64,000 nt of DNA from Gammaproteobacteria bacterium (lineage in GTDB: Bacteria; Pseudomonadota; Gammaproteobacteria; GCA-001735895), in contig JASJCI010000006.1 in NCBI GenBank assembly GCA_030066085.1, forward strand, positions 62,001 through 126,000, read 5' to 3'. Below, in pieces: positions 34,374 to 43,957 of this stretch. Both the position numbers and the translations under genes were made by a program. Each line of letters begins with the position of its first letter. The first letter of the stretch is position 1. Under the pieces are notes generated by a model. The model was not told where the DNA came from, ran no database searches, and worked only from the letters and a program-made list of their open reading frames with translations.

Positions 34374-35567
34374 ATGATCAAGACCAGACTAACCCAGGGC
34401 AAGATACCCGTTCTCGCCTGGACCGACGAAATCGAAGCCTCGGCCCGCGACCAGCTCAAACGCATGGCCAACCTGCCGGTGGTGCACGGGCACATCGCGG
34501 TCATGCCCGACGTACATACCGGCAGGGGCGCTACGGTCGGTTCGGTCATCCCGACCCGCGGCGCGATCATCCCGGCCGCGGTCGGGGTCGACATCGGCTG
34601 CGGCATGTGCGCGGTTCGCACCACGCTGCGGGCATCCGCACTGCCGGAATCGCTGCGCGAAGTTCGCGCGCGTATCGAGCGCGCGGTGCCGGTCGGCTTC
34701 GACATGCACAGCGGTCGGCGGGCACGGGCGCGCGCGGCCAGCGCGGTCGAGCCCGGACTGCGGCGAATCCTCGACAAGCACCCCGGGATCGAAAACCGCA
34801 AGGCACGCCAGCGCGACGCCTGGGCGCGTCAGCTCGGCACGCTCGGCGGCGGCAATCACTTTATCGAACTCTGCCTCGACGAGTCCGACCGCGTCTGGGT
34901 GATGCTGCATTCGGGTAGCCGCGGCATCGGTAACAGGATCGGCCAGTACTTCATCGACAGGGCCAGGGAAGCGATCGCGCGCAGCGGTGTCCAGCTGCCG
35001 GACCGCGACCTCGCTTACCTGGTCGAGGGCAGCGGCCTGTTCGTCGACTACTGGGAAGCGCTCAACTGGGCGCAGGTTTATGCCGCGCGCAACCGCGAGG
35101 AAATGCTCGAGCTCGTGCTCGACGCGATGGCCAGATGCCTGCCGCGGTTCGAGCTGGAGGACGCGGCGATCAACTGTCACCACAACTACAGTGCAATCGA
35201 AACCCACGACGGCAGTGAAATGTATATCACGCGCAAGGGCGCGATCCGCGCCGGCGCCGGCGAACTCGGCATCATCCCCGGATCGATGGGTGCGCGATCC
35301 TACATCGTGCGCGGCCTCGGCAACCGCAAGTCTTTTTGCTCCTGTGCGCACGGCGCGGGCCGGCGCATGTCGCGCAGCGCCGCGCGCCGGCGCTACAGTC
35401 GCGACGACCTGGTGGCGCAAACCGAGGGCATCGAGTGCCGCAAGGATCCGGCGGTCATCGACGAGATACCGGCCGCCTACAAGGATATCGACACGGTCAT
35501 GGAGAACCAGCTGGACCTGGTCGAAACCGTCGCCACGCTCAAACAGGTTGTCTGCGTCAAGGGCTGA
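34374..35567 (+). CDS. rtcB: RNA-splicing ligase RtcB
   Basis: A 397-residue GTP/Mn-dependent RNA ligase joining 2',3'-cyclic phosphate or 3'-phosphate ends to 5'-OH ends. Metal-site motifs are VGVDIGCGM, GGGNHFIE and INCHHNY, and the guanylylated His is in CSCAHGAGRRMSRSAA. Length is that of the shorter bacterial RtcB group. No RtcA or RtcR partner is adjacent. Confidence 0.95.
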   Translation: MIKTRLTQGKIPVLAWTDEIEASARDQLKRMANLPVVHGHIAVMPDVHTGRGATVGSVIPTRGAIIPAAVGVDIGCGMCAVRTTLRASALPESLREVRARIERAVPVGFDMHSGRRARARAASAVEPGLRRILDKHPGIENRKARQRDAWARQLGTLGGGNHFIELCLDESDRVWVMLHSGSRGIGNRIGQYFIDRAREAIARSGVQLPDRDLAYLVEGSGLFVDYWEALNWAQVYAARNREEMLELVLDAMARCLPRFELEDAAINCHHNYSAIETHDGSEMYITRKGAIRAGAGELGIIPGSMGARSYIVRGLGNRKSFCSCAHGAGRRMSRSAARRRYSRDDLVAQTEGIECRKDPAVIDEIPAAYKDIDTVMENQLDLVETVATLKQVVCVKG

Positions 35568-35608
35568 ATCCGGGCGGATCCCGCCGCTACCAGCGGTCGA
35601 AAGCGATA

Positions 35609-36442
35609 TCAGGAAACACCCGGCGCGGGTGGCGGCGAGGCTTCCGGGGGATCCAGGTCGACGCGCCAGAGCAGGCGAATACCGTAATACACGCCGTAAA
35701 AAAAGAACAACGGGAACAGGATGGTCTTGAGCAGGTAGATCGCGACCAGGTTGATGAATTTCTCGATGCCTTCGCCGATGCGGCGTTCGAGTTCGTCGAG
35801 ACTGAGGCTGCGCCAGAACGCGAGCGTCGAATCGCGCAGGCTGTCGGTATCGAGCGTATCGCTGCCATCGATGCTGAACAGGTTATCCTGGAAACGCTCG
35901 ATTTCACGATCGTTCTGCTGTTGCTGCTGTTCGAGAAACAGCAGGTCCACGCCACTGTTGAGCGCCACCGCCAGGCCCAGTGCGAAGCGCACGAACACGA
36001 GGACGAGGAAGCCGCGAAAGACGGTATTCCGGGTTCGTGGCGGACCGTAGAACAGCAGCAGCAGTGCGCTCATACCCACCACCGCGACCAGGTAGAGAAA
36101 CAGTTCGTGCGATGCGATCAACAGCAACAGCTTTTGCGCCGCGAGCGATGCCAGCACCCAGGTCATGACCGTGGCGAAACGCTCGATCATGTCGTTGATC
36201 GGGTCGAGTAACTCGCCCACCGTCACCGAGCCCGATACCACGCCGATGCCGGCCTCGACGCTACTGCTCTGCATCATCGACACCAGCGCGTTGATGCCAC
36301 GCGCGGTAGCGTAACTTACTGCCGCGGCGGTAATCGCGTCGGTGGTGTAGCGATCGGTGTAGTCGTCGAGCACGCGACTGCTCGATACGGCAACCGCGAC
36401 GACGATGAAGATCGCCGCGACGACGCGCAGCCTGGCCTGCAC
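35609..36442 (-). CDS. Multi-span membrane protein of unknown function
   Basis: A 277-residue protein with an N-terminal signal-like helix and about four further membrane helices (for example MTWVLASLAAQKLLLLIA, YLVAVVGMSALLLLF, VFRGFLVLVFVRFALGLAVAL and LLKTILFPLFFFYGVYYG). A glutamine run (EQQQQQN) and a charged stretch lie between helices 4 and 5. The C-terminus is proline-rich. I do not recognise a family; a channel- or scaffold-like role is possible. Confidence 0.7.
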   Translation of the reverse strand: MQARLRVVAAIFIVVAVAVSSSRVLDDYTDRYTTDAITAAAVSYATARGINALVSMMQSSSVEAGIGVVSGSVTVGELLDPINDMIERFATVMTWVLASLAAQKLLLLIASHELFLYLVAVVGMSALLLLFYGPPRTRNTVFRGFLVLVFVRFALGLAVALNSGVDLLFLEQQQQQNDREIERFQDNLFSIDGSDTLDTDSLRDSTLAFWRSLSLDELERRIGEGIEKFINLVAIYLLKTILFPLFFFYGVYYGIRLLWRVDLDPPEASPPPAPGVS

Positions 36443-36473
36443 CTAGCGCGCCCCGGCCGCCGCTGGCAGCACT

Positions 36474-36815
36474 CTAGGGCGCATACACCTCATCGGTACG
36501 CGCCGCCAGGATCAGGTCGTTGCGATGCAGACCACGGATCTCGTGGCTCCACCAGTGAATCGTGACCTTGCCCCATTCGGTGAGTATCGCCGGGTGATGC
36601 CCGACCTGCTCGGCAATCTCGCCGACCCGGTTGCTGAAGGCCAGCGCCTCGACGAAGTTGGAAAAAGCATAGCTGCGGGTCAACTGCATGACGCCGTCGA
36701 CCACGACCACCTGCCAGTCGGGAATTTGCGGCATCAGCTCGCGCAACTCCTCGTCGCTGATCAGCGGGGCGTCGGCGCGGCAGGCCTCGCACTCCTGTTG
36801 GCTCAAACTGCTCAT
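36474..36815 (-). CDS. phhB: Pterin-4a-carbinolamine dehydratase
   Basis: A 113-residue enzyme that dehydrates 4a-hydroxytetrahydrobiopterin or equivalent pterin during aromatic amino acid hydroxylation. The active-site motif [EDK]-x(3)-H-[HN]-[PCS] is seen as [10 protein letters not shown], followed by [14 protein letters not shown]. Length is normal with a short Cys-containing N-terminal extension. No phenylalanine hydroxylase gene is nearby; such proteins also recycle molybdopterin-like pterins. Confidence 0.9.
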   Translation of the reverse strand: MSSLSQQECEACRADAPLISDEELRELMPQIPDWQVVVVDGVMQLTRSYAFSNFVEALAFSNRVGEIAEQVGHHPAILTEWGKVTIHWWSHEIRGLHRNDLILAARTDEVYAP

Positions 36816-37069
36816 CTCGTGTCTCCTTTGCTGTGGCGCGATTTACCCGCTAGCTGCGCGTTCGCGGCCTGCGATAACGGTTTCCAGTTTAATGCTTTCG
36901 CAGCCGTATTACATCCGCGGCCGCCGGTAGCGCAGCCTGCAGGCGCGCTTACGGCCCGAATCGATCCGCGGGTTTACGTTATCACCGGCCCGCAAAAGCC
37001 GGTGCCGGCAAGGTCGTTCACCCGGCCCGGCGCAAGCCGCATCCGCGCGCGGGCAACCGTCACGAGTCG

Positions 37070-37972
37070 CTACTCCGGCAGCGGGATGAACTCGGTCTCG
37101 CCCGGCACCTTGTCGAAGCGGTTTTCGCGCCAGTCGGCACTGGCCTGCTCGATACGCTCGCGTGAACTGGCGACGAAGTTCCACCAGATATGCCGCTCGC
37201 CGGGATTGCTGCCGCCGACGACCATGACGTGGCTGTCCTCCTGCGCGGCCAGGCGCAGGGTTTTGCCGGCACGGGCAACCGCCATCTGGTGCGCGCCCAG
37301 GGCTCGATCGTCGACCTCGAGCGCACCGGCGACGACGTAGGCGCCGATCTCGTCGTACTGGTCGGGCAGCGAAAACACGCTGCCGGCAGGCAGGCGACAT
37401 TCGATGTACAGCGTCGGCAGGTACCGGGTAACCGGCGAAACATGTCCCCAGGCTTCGCCCATGATCAGCCGGATCGCAACCCCGTCGTGTTCGAAATCCG
37501 GCAGGCTGCCGGCCGGGTAATGTTCGAACGAGGCTTCGCGTTCTTCCTCGTGATCCGGCAACGCCATCCACGACTGGATACCGTGCAGACGCGACGTCGT
37601 GTGCAGGTCTTCACCGGCACGTTCGGAATGCACGATACCGCGACCCGCGGTCATCAGGTTGACGGCTTCGGCCCGTATCGGCTGTTCGTAGCCGAGGCTG
37701 TCGCGGTGCATGATTTCGCCCTCGAACAGGTAGGTCACGGTCGACAGGCAAACGTGCGGATGCGGCCGTACCTGGATCCCCTCGCCGGGCGGAAACTCGG
37801 CGGGACCCATGTGATCGAAAAAAATAAACGGCCCTACCATCTGCCGTTCGTGTGCCGGCAGCACGCGCCGGACGCTGAACCCGCCGAGATCCTTCTCCGC
37901 CGGTTCGAGCACCAGTTCGATGCTGTCGTCGGTAGACGCGGATGCCGATTCGGTCGCTTTGCTGTCACTCAT
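37070..37972 (-). CDS. Pirin family bicupin protein
   Basis: A 300-residue pirin-like protein with two cupin domains. The N-terminal metal-binding residues are in FIFFDHMGP and VRPHPHVCLSTVTYLFEGEI, with further His in GIVHSER. Bacterial pirins are quercetinases or metabolic regulators. The N-terminus has a short Ser/Asp-rich extension. Single gene. Confidence 0.9.
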   Translation of the reverse strand: MSDSKATESASASTDDSIELVLEPAEKDLGGFSVRRVLPAHERQMVGPFIFFDHMGPAEFPPGEGIQVRPHPHVCLSTVTYLFEGEIMHRDSLGYEQPIRAEAVNLMTAGRGIVHSERAGEDLHTTSRLHGIQSWMALPDHEEEREASFEHYPAGSLPDFEHDGVAIRLIMGEAWGHVSPVTRYLPTLYIECRLPAGSVFSLPDQYDEIGAYVVAGALEVDDRALGAHQMAVARAGKTLRLAAQEDSHVMVVGGSNPGERHIWWNFVASSRERIEQASADWRENRFDKVPGETEFIPLPE

Positions 37973-38088
37973 GAAACCCTCCGTTCGCTTGCGCTGCTGG
38001 TCAGTTTACGCAGGTTCGACTGCCTTCGGATCAGGCAGCGCCACTTTTGTTCGCCCTCGTCCGCGGCTGTCCGGCAGCGCGACCCGGG

Positions 38089-38508
38089 TCAACCCGCGGT
38101 TGTGCCCGCGGGTCGCCGATCCCGCCCGCCGGGCCAGAGCCCGGTCACGCCCGGCAGGCGCGCTATCCAGGGCGCTGTCCGCTGCGCCGTCGCGGCGCCG
38201 ACGTAGCGCCGCAGCCACGGCAGCAGCCTGCGCAGCCGCCGGCGCATCTCGAGTTCGCGCTCGAGGCAGCGGCCGGCCGCGTCGAAATCGACCACGCCCA
38301 GGTCGAGGCCGTGACGCGGTGTCTTGCCGGGCTCGAACCGACCGCGCGGCAAGTAACCGCAGCGCCGGTAATACTGCAGCATCCAGTCGTTGAGAAAATC
38401 GCGCTTGTCCTCCCAGGCGATACGCAAAATAGTCACTGGCGGGCACTCGCCGACGATCGTATCGACCAGCAGCCGGATTTCGAACCGTGGGTGCATCGCC
38501 GTGTGCAC
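38089..38508 (-). CDS. Small basic protein of unknown function, downstream of DUF1989 gene
   Basis: A 139-residue soluble protein. The GTG at 38508 is chosen because GAGG lies 9 bases upstream, right after the stop of the DUF1989 gene; ATG at 38496 lacks a ribosome site. The first 100 residues look structured (ILRIAWEDKRDFLNDWMLQY, YYRRCGYLPRGRF); the C-terminus is Arg-rich and low in complexity. No family recognised. The tight link suggests joint expression with the DUF1989 gene. Confidence 0.6.
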   Translation of the reverse strand: MHTAMHPRFEIRLLVDTIVGECPPVTILRIAWEDKRDFLNDWMLQYYRRCGYLPRGRFEPGKTPRHGLDLGVVDFDAAGRCLERELEMRRRLRRLLPWLRRYVGAATAQRTAPWIARLPGVTGLWPGGRDRRPAGTTAG

Positions 38509-38519
38509 AACAGAAAGCC

Positions 38520-39365
38520 TCAGAGCCCGTGACTGCGCGAGTAACCGCTACGCGGCGGTGGCGTCCAGTTTGCAAGCGCGGCTTCCGCGGGTTCGAGGAT
38601 CTCGACACGCAGGGGATAACAGGGGGTACTGTCGTCCGAATGGCTGCTGCCGCAATCGCCACCGGGACAGGCAGACAGTGCGCCGAGCAGGTCCATCTCG
38701 GCAAAAAACTCGATGAAATCACCCGGACGAACCGGGCTCGCCTTCATGAAGTACTGGTGGGTATCGAGGGTAAAGCCGGTGCACATGAATACGTTGAGCA
38801 CGTCGTGCACGTGCAGCTCCGCCTCCGCTGCCGGCAACCCGGTTGCGGCCACGAGCGCGCGGGTCAGGTTGGAATGACAGCAGTGATGGTAGTCCACGCC
38901 CTTGAGCAGGTGGTTGGTATAGGGATCGCAGCGCGTGCCGATCACGTCGTGGATGCCGCCGCCGTCCGCGTCCCAGCCGTACCAGTCGAGCGTGTCGTGC
39001 GTAATCGTCGCCATCGGGCGCAATCCCGGCAGTGAACTCCACAGGCGATCGCCGGTGCTGACGTGGGTCGCGTGCAGCTGTCGAGTCTTGCCGCTGAAAA
39101 AACGCTCGCCAAGGTCGTGCGCGTTCCACAGGTTCAGGTCACCAACCTGCGGGCCGTCAACGCTGTGGATGCGAAAAAAATGTCCGGCGGGCACCTCGAA
39201 GCAGCGCCCGTCGCGCGGCGGCACGACAACTTCGCCAACGGCCGCGGCAGTGGTGCGGGCCTGCTGGTACAGCTCCAGGTTATTGGGCGGCAGCTGCTCG
39301 ACCTGGTAACAGACGAGCGGCCTGGCCGCGCGGCGCGCGTCGGCATCGGTTGGCGCTTCGGTCAT
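38520..39365 (-). CDS. DUF1989 / urea carboxylase-associated family protein
   Basis: A 281-residue protein of the family often found with urea carboxylase. Family motifs are VPPRDGRCFEVPAGHFFRI, GPQVGDLNLWN, YHHCCHSNL and NVFMCTGF, with conserved Cys and His that could bind a metal. ATG at 39365 removes an unrelated in-frame extension. No urea carboxylase or allophanate hydrolase gene is in the window, so the usual role in urea or guanidine use cannot be confirmed here. Confidence 0.85.
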   Translation of the reverse strand: MTEAPTDADARRAARPLVCYQVEQLPPNNLELYQQARTTAAAVGEVVVPPRDGRCFEVPAGHFFRIHSVDGPQVGDLNLWNAHDLGERFFSGKTRQLHATHVSTGDRLWSSLPGLRPMATITHDTLDWYGWDADGGGIHDVIGTRCDPYTNHLLKGVDYHHCCHSNLTRALVAATGLPAAEAELHVHDVLNVFMCTGFTLDTHQYFMKASPVRPGDFIEFFAEMDLLGALSACPGGDCGSSHSDDSTPCYPLRVEILEPAEAALANWTPPPRSGYSRSHGL

Positions 39366-39612
39366 GACATGTCTCCACTTCGCTCCGCTCCCGATTCTAC
39401 TGCAATGCCGGCAACAGCGCATGCCGGGAAACCTGCGTGCACGCGGCGCCACGCGTTATAATCCGGGCATTGCAACCGACTGCCGAGGATCCAGCCGTGA
39501 CCCCTCCCGCAAAGCGTGTATGACCGGCGAGCCGTTCAGCTCCCTGCGCGCGGCGGCAAACGCCGCCAGGCTCCCCCGGCACCAGCGCCCGTCGCGGGCT
39601 TGACGAGCGCGC

Positions 39613-41067
39613 ATGTTCGACGAGATCAGCAACCTCGGGCAAATCATCGCCGTGGCCTACCTGCTGCTCGAGCTGGCGGCACTGATTGCCGCGGTCGAGG
39701 CATTGCTGAGCACGCGCACGCCGCAGGGCGCGATCGCGTGGTCGCTGTCGCTGATCATGTTCCCGATACTCGCCCTGCCGCTGTACCTGCTGTTCGGCGG
39801 GCGCAAGTTTTCCGGCTACGTTCACTCGCGTCGCAGCGGCACCGAGCCGCTGCAGCAACTGGTGCAGCGGGTCAGCGCGACCCTGCCGCCCGAGGTGATC
39901 GCCGACCTCGCTGCGCATGAAAAACCCCGCGAGGTTTTGACCCGGCTCGCGCGCATGCCGTTTTTCGCCGGCAACACCAGCCGCCTGCTGATCGACGGCG
40001 AAGCGACCTTCGACGCCATATTCGCCGCTATCGACACGGCCGAAGTCTACATATTGATGCAGTTCTACATCATCCGCGACGACGATCTCGGCCACCAGCT
40101 GCAGCAACGACTGGCGCGCAGGGCGCGCGCGGGAGTACGCGTTTACCTCCTGCTCGACGCGGTCGGCAGCCACAACCTGCCCGATTCCTGGCTGGGTTTC
40201 CTGCGCGAGGCGGGGGTCGAGTGCGAACTGTTTCGCGGCAGCAGCCGGCGCGGGGGTCACCCGTTCCGGGTCAATTTCCGCAACCACCGCAAGATCGTCG
40301 TCGTCGACGGCCACAGCGCGTACGTCGGCGGTCATAATGTCGGTGACGAATACGTCGGTCGCAGCGAGGACCCGGCGATGCGACCCTGGCGCGATACCCA
40401 TGTCGAACTGCGCGGCCCGGCGGTGCTCGGGGTACAGCTCGCGTTCGTCGAGGACTGGTACTGGATGACCCAGCAGATCCCGCCGCTGAACACCGCCGCG
40501 GCCCGCATCGAGGATGCCAGCCAGCGCGTGCTGGTATTCCCCAGCGGTCCGGCCGACGAGCTCGAAACCGCGAGCCTGCTGTTTACCGAGCTGATCAATT
40601 CGTCACGCCAGCGCATCTGGATCGTGAGCCCCTACTTCGTCCCCGACGACAGCGTGGTCAGTGCGCTGCAGCTGGCGGCACTGCGCGGGGTCGACGTGTG
40701 CATCATGCAGCCGGAACGGCCCGACCATCGGCTGGTGCACCTGGCGCGTTACAGTTACCTCGAACAGACGCTGCCGTACGGAATCAAGTTTTTCAACTAC
40801 CAGGAGGGTTTTCTGCACCAGAAGGTCGTGCTGGTCGACGACGACATCGCCGGTGTCGGCACCGCCAACCTGGACAACCGCTCGTTCCGGCTGAACTTCG
40901 AGATCACGCTGCTGTTCGTCGATCCCGGCTGCGTACGCGAGGTCGAGGAAATGCTGCTGAACGACTTTACCCGCTGCCGCGAACTGGAGCTGGCGGACAT
41001 CAGCACGCGCTCCGCCTGGTTTCGCCTCGCCACCCGCATCGCGCGGCTGTTCTCGCCGGTGCTCTAG
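39613..41067 (+). CDS. cls: Cardiolipin synthase (phospholipase D family)
   Basis: A 484-residue membrane enzyme that condenses two phosphatidylglycerols into cardiolipin. It has two N-terminal membrane helices (IIAVAYLLLELAALIAAVEA and IAWSLSLIMFPILALPLYLL) and two HKD motifs, HRKIVVVDGHSAYVGG and HQKVVLVDDDIAGVGTANLDNRSF. Length and layout match bacterial ClsA. Monocistronic. Confidence 0.93.
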   Translation: MFDEISNLGQIIAVAYLLLELAALIAAVEALLSTRTPQGAIAWSLSLIMFPILALPLYLLFGGRKFSGYVHSRRSGTEPLQQLVQRVSATLPPEVIADLAAHEKPREVLTRLARMPFFAGNTSRLLIDGEATFDAIFAAIDTAEVYILMQFYIIRDDDLGHQLQQRLARRARAGVRVYLLLDAVGSHNLPDSWLGFLREAGVECELFRGSSRRGGHPFRVNFRNHRKIVVVDGHSAYVGGHNVGDEYVGRSEDPAMRPWRDTHVELRGPAVLGVQLAFVEDWYWMTQQIPPLNTAAARIEDASQRVLVFPSGPADELETASLLFTELINSSRQRIWIVSPYFVPDDSVVSALQLAALRGVDVCIMQPERPDHRLVHLARYSYLEQTLPYGIKFFNYQEGFLHQKVVLVDDDIAGVGTANLDNRSFRLNFEITLLFVDPGCVREVEEMLLNDFTRCRELELADISTRSAWFRLATRIARLFSPVL

Positions 41068-41192
41068 CGCAGCTTGCCCGCACCGGGCGCGCACAGCGCC
41101 GCGTCCTGGTCGACGACCGCGGCACGGCCACGGTTTTGGGTTACACTGGGGCACCCAGGGAATGAATTCCGGCCGGAGGCCGCCAGACCTTC

Positions 41193-42638
41193 ATGTACGA
41201 ACTCTTACGCCAGGCCTGTGACACTGCCCGCGCGGCCGGCTGCTCATTTGCCGATGCGCGCTACCTCGAAATCGACGAGCAGACGCTGGCGTCACGCGAC
41301 CACGCGCTGGCGCACAACAACGAGAGCCGCGACCGCGGAATCGGCGTGCGCGTACTCTACCGCGGCGCCTGGGGTTTCGCGTCGGCCCCCGGATACGAGC
41401 CGGCCGCGGTGGACGGCGCGGTTGCGCTGGCACTCGACATAGCGCGCGCGTCGGCATACGCACCGCGCGCCGATGGGGTCGGCTGGGCCGACGAAGCACC
41501 CTGGCAAGCCGAGTTCCACTCCGATTACGCGCGCGACCCGTTCGCGCTGCCGCTGGCAGAAAAGGCCGACCTGCTGCTGGCGGCCAACGAGGTCATGCTG
41601 CACAACCCGGCGGTCAAGCGCGCGCAGGGCTACCTCGCGTTTCGCCGCGTGCGCCGCTGGTACGTCAACAGCGAAGGCTCCGAACTGCACAGCGACGTGA
41701 CCAGTTCGAGCGCGATGCTGTGGGCGGTTGCGGTCGGCGACAGTGATTTTCAGCAACGCAGCTGGCAGGCGCCGTCGGTGACCCGCGGTTTCGAGGCTTT
41801 CGATCGCGCGCAATTCGTCGCCGAGGCCGAGCGTATCGCCGCCGAAGCCGAGGAAAAGCTCACCGCCGCACTGGCGCCCGAAGGCACCTTCGACATCGTC
41901 ACCGACTCCGAAAACCTGTCGCTGACGATCCACGAATCGGTCGGCCACGCGACCGAACTCGACCGCGTCATGGGTTACGAGGTTTCGATGGCCGGCGGTT
42001 CCTTCGTCGACCGCGACAAGCTCGACCGCTTTCGCTATGGCAGCGAGCAGGTCACGCTGATGGCGGACAACACGCTGCGGCACGGGCTCGCGACCCATGG
42101 CTTCGACGACGACGGCGTGCCGGGTCAGCGCTGGCCCATCGTCGAGGACGGCATCTTGCGCGGCTACAGCACCGGGCGCGAGTTCGCCCACTACATCGAT
42201 CAACAGCGCAGCCGCGGCAGTTGCCGCGCCGACCACTGGTCGAGCATCCCGATCGTGCGCATTCCCAACCTGTTCCTGATGCCGGGCAAGCAGCCGCTGT
42301 CGCCCGACGAGCTGATCGGCGATATCGAGCACGGTCTCTACTTCGAGGGCATGGACAGTTTTTCGATCGACCAGTGGCGGCTCAATTTCCAGTTCGGCGG
42401 TAACGCCGTGTGGGAAATCAGGAACGGGCGCAAAACGCGCATGCTCAAGGCCGCGCTCTACCAGAGCAGCACGCCGGATTTCTGGAACGCCTGCGACGCG
42501 ACCTGCGACGAACGTTTCTGGCGCGCCCACGGCGTCACCAACTGCGGCAAGGGTGACCCGATGCAGGTCGCGCAGATGACCCACGGCGCGGCGCCGACAC
42601 GCTTCCGCGGCATTCGCATCTGCCGGGGGCGCGACTGA
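41193..42638 (+). CDS. TldD-like metalloprotease (TldD/PmbA family)
   Basis: A 481-residue protein of the TldD family with the zinc-protease motif HESVGHATELD (near residue 246) and a final cysteine-rich zone in place of the usual TldD end. In E. coli TldD and TldE form a heterodimer that degrades unfolded peptides and trims microcin precursors. This copy is divergent from canonical TldD (which has HExxGH with different flanks), and its partner follows directly with a TGATG overlap. Confidence 0.87.
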   Translation: MYELLRQACDTARAAGCSFADARYLEIDEQTLASRDHALAHNNESRDRGIGVRVLYRGAWGFASAPGYEPAAVDGAVALALDIARASAYAPRADGVGWADEAPWQAEFHSDYARDPFALPLAEKADLLLAANEVMLHNPAVKRAQGYLAFRRVRRWYVNSEGSELHSDVTSSSAMLWAVAVGDSDFQQRSWQAPSVTRGFEAFDRAQFVAEAERIAAEAEEKLTAALAPEGTFDIVTDSENLSLTIHESVGHATELDRVMGYEVSMAGGSFVDRDKLDRFRYGSEQVTLMADNTLRHGLATHGFDDDGVPGQRWPIVEDGILRGYSTGREFAHYIDQQRSRGSCRADHWSSIPIVRIPNLFLMPGKQPLSPDELIGDIEHGLYFEGMDSFSIDQWRLNFQFGGNAVWEIRNGRKTRMLKAALYQSSTPDFWNACDATCDERFWRAHGVTNCGKGDPMQVAQMTHGAAPTRFRGIRICRGRD

Positions 42639-43942
42639 TGGAACGCCAGCAGGCACAGGACTTCATCGGCGACATTCTCGAACTGCCGCGCGCGGGTGAA
42701 CTGCAGGTACTGCTCGAGGGCCAGCAGCGCCTCGGCACGCGCTTCAGCGGTTGCGCTATCTCGCAAAACGCGCTGCGGCAACAGGTTCGCCTGACGCTGT
42801 CGGCGCGTCTGGAGCAGAAAAAAACCTCGCTGACGCTGAACAGTATCGACGACCGGGAGCAGATTGCGCAGGCCATCGAGCGCGCCTTCGCTACCTGCCG
42901 TCACCTGCCCGACGACGAAGAACTGATGCCGGCCCCCGGCGAAGTGATCGCGCAGGCCGAGCATACCCGGCGCGGCGCTGCCGAGGCCATCAGTATCGAC
43001 ACCGCCGGCCGCTGGGTCGCGCAGGCCTGCGCGGCCGGTGCCGCCGCCGACATCGATCTCGCGGGCCTGCTGGCGACCGGCAACAACTTCACCGCCTACG
43101 GTGACAGCGCCGGCGGCTTCGCCCACGAACGGCACGATCGCGTCGATTACCACGTCACCGCCAGCGGCGACACGGGCAGCGGCTGGGCCGAACACCAGGG
43201 TATCGAGATCTCGCGCGACAGCCTCATGACCGCAACCCGGCGCGCGATCGACAAATGTCTCGCGGCGCAGTCACCGCGGGTGTTCGAACCGCGCGCAACA
43301 ACCGTCGTGCTCGAGCCGCAGGCGGTCGGCGACCTGCTGGCAATGACCGCCTGGTATGGCCTCGATCAGCGCGCGCGCGACGAGGGCCGCTCGGCGTTTT
43401 CGCGTTTCGACCAGCGCCTCGGCCGCCTGTCGCTCTATTCGGACCCGGCGCACCCGGCATTCCCGGCGCGCAACTTCAGCAACGACGGCGAAGCGGTCGG
43501 ACGCGGCACCTGGCTCGACCACGGCGAGCTACAGCAGCTGATCACGTCGCGCTACTGGGCGCGGCAGCAGGATCTGCCGGCCAAGCCCTGGCCCACCAAC
43601 CTGGTACTCGACGGCGACGGCACGCCGCTCGAAGAGCTGATCGGCGACGTCGACGACGGCATCCTGGTAACCCGCTTCTGGTACATCCGCGCCACCGATC
43701 CGGGCACCCTGGGATTTACCGGCATGACCCGCGACGGTACCTTCCGTATCGAGCAGGGACGGGTGACCCACCCGGTGGTGGACATGCGCTGGAACGAATC
43801 GGTACTCAACCTGCTGCAAAATGTCAGCGGCAGCGGTACACCGGTTGCCACCGGCGAGCGCTTCCCGCTGGTCATGCCACCGCTGCGGGTCGAGCGCTTC
43901 AACTTTTCGTCGCTGTCGCAGTCGCCGCCGTCGATCGGGTAA
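42638..43942 (+). CDS. PmbA/TldE-like partner protein
   Basis: A 434-residue member of the TldD/PmbA family without the HExxxH motif, as expected for the non-catalytic subunit. Characteristic parts are RDSLMTATRRAIDKCL, the C-terminal GDVDDGILVTRFWYIR and FTGMTRDGTFRIE. It overlaps the TldD-like gene by one base, so the two should assemble as a protease complex. Its substrate is unknown; no precursor peptide gene was spotted alongside. Confidence 0.87.
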   Translation: MERQQAQDFIGDILELPRAGELQVLLEGQQRLGTRFSGCAISQNALRQQVRLTLSARLEQKKTSLTLNSIDDREQIAQAIERAFATCRHLPDDEELMPAPGEVIAQAEHTRRGAAEAISIDTAGRWVAQACAAGAAADIDLAGLLATGNNFTAYGDSAGGFAHERHDRVDYHVTASGDTGSGWAEHQGIEISRDSLMTATRRAIDKCLAAQSPRVFEPRATTVVLEPQAVGDLLAMTAWYGLDQRARDEGRSAFSRFDQRLGRLSLYSDPAHPAFPARNFSNDGEAVGRGTWLDHGELQQLITSRYWARQQDLPAKPWPTNLVLDGDGTPLEELIGDVDDGILVTRFWYIRATDPGTLGFTGMTRDGTFRIEQGRVTHPVVDMRWNESVLNLLQNVSGSGTPVATGERFPLVMPPLRVERFNFSSLSQSPPSIG

Positions 43943-43957
43943 CAATCCGGACGGCGC

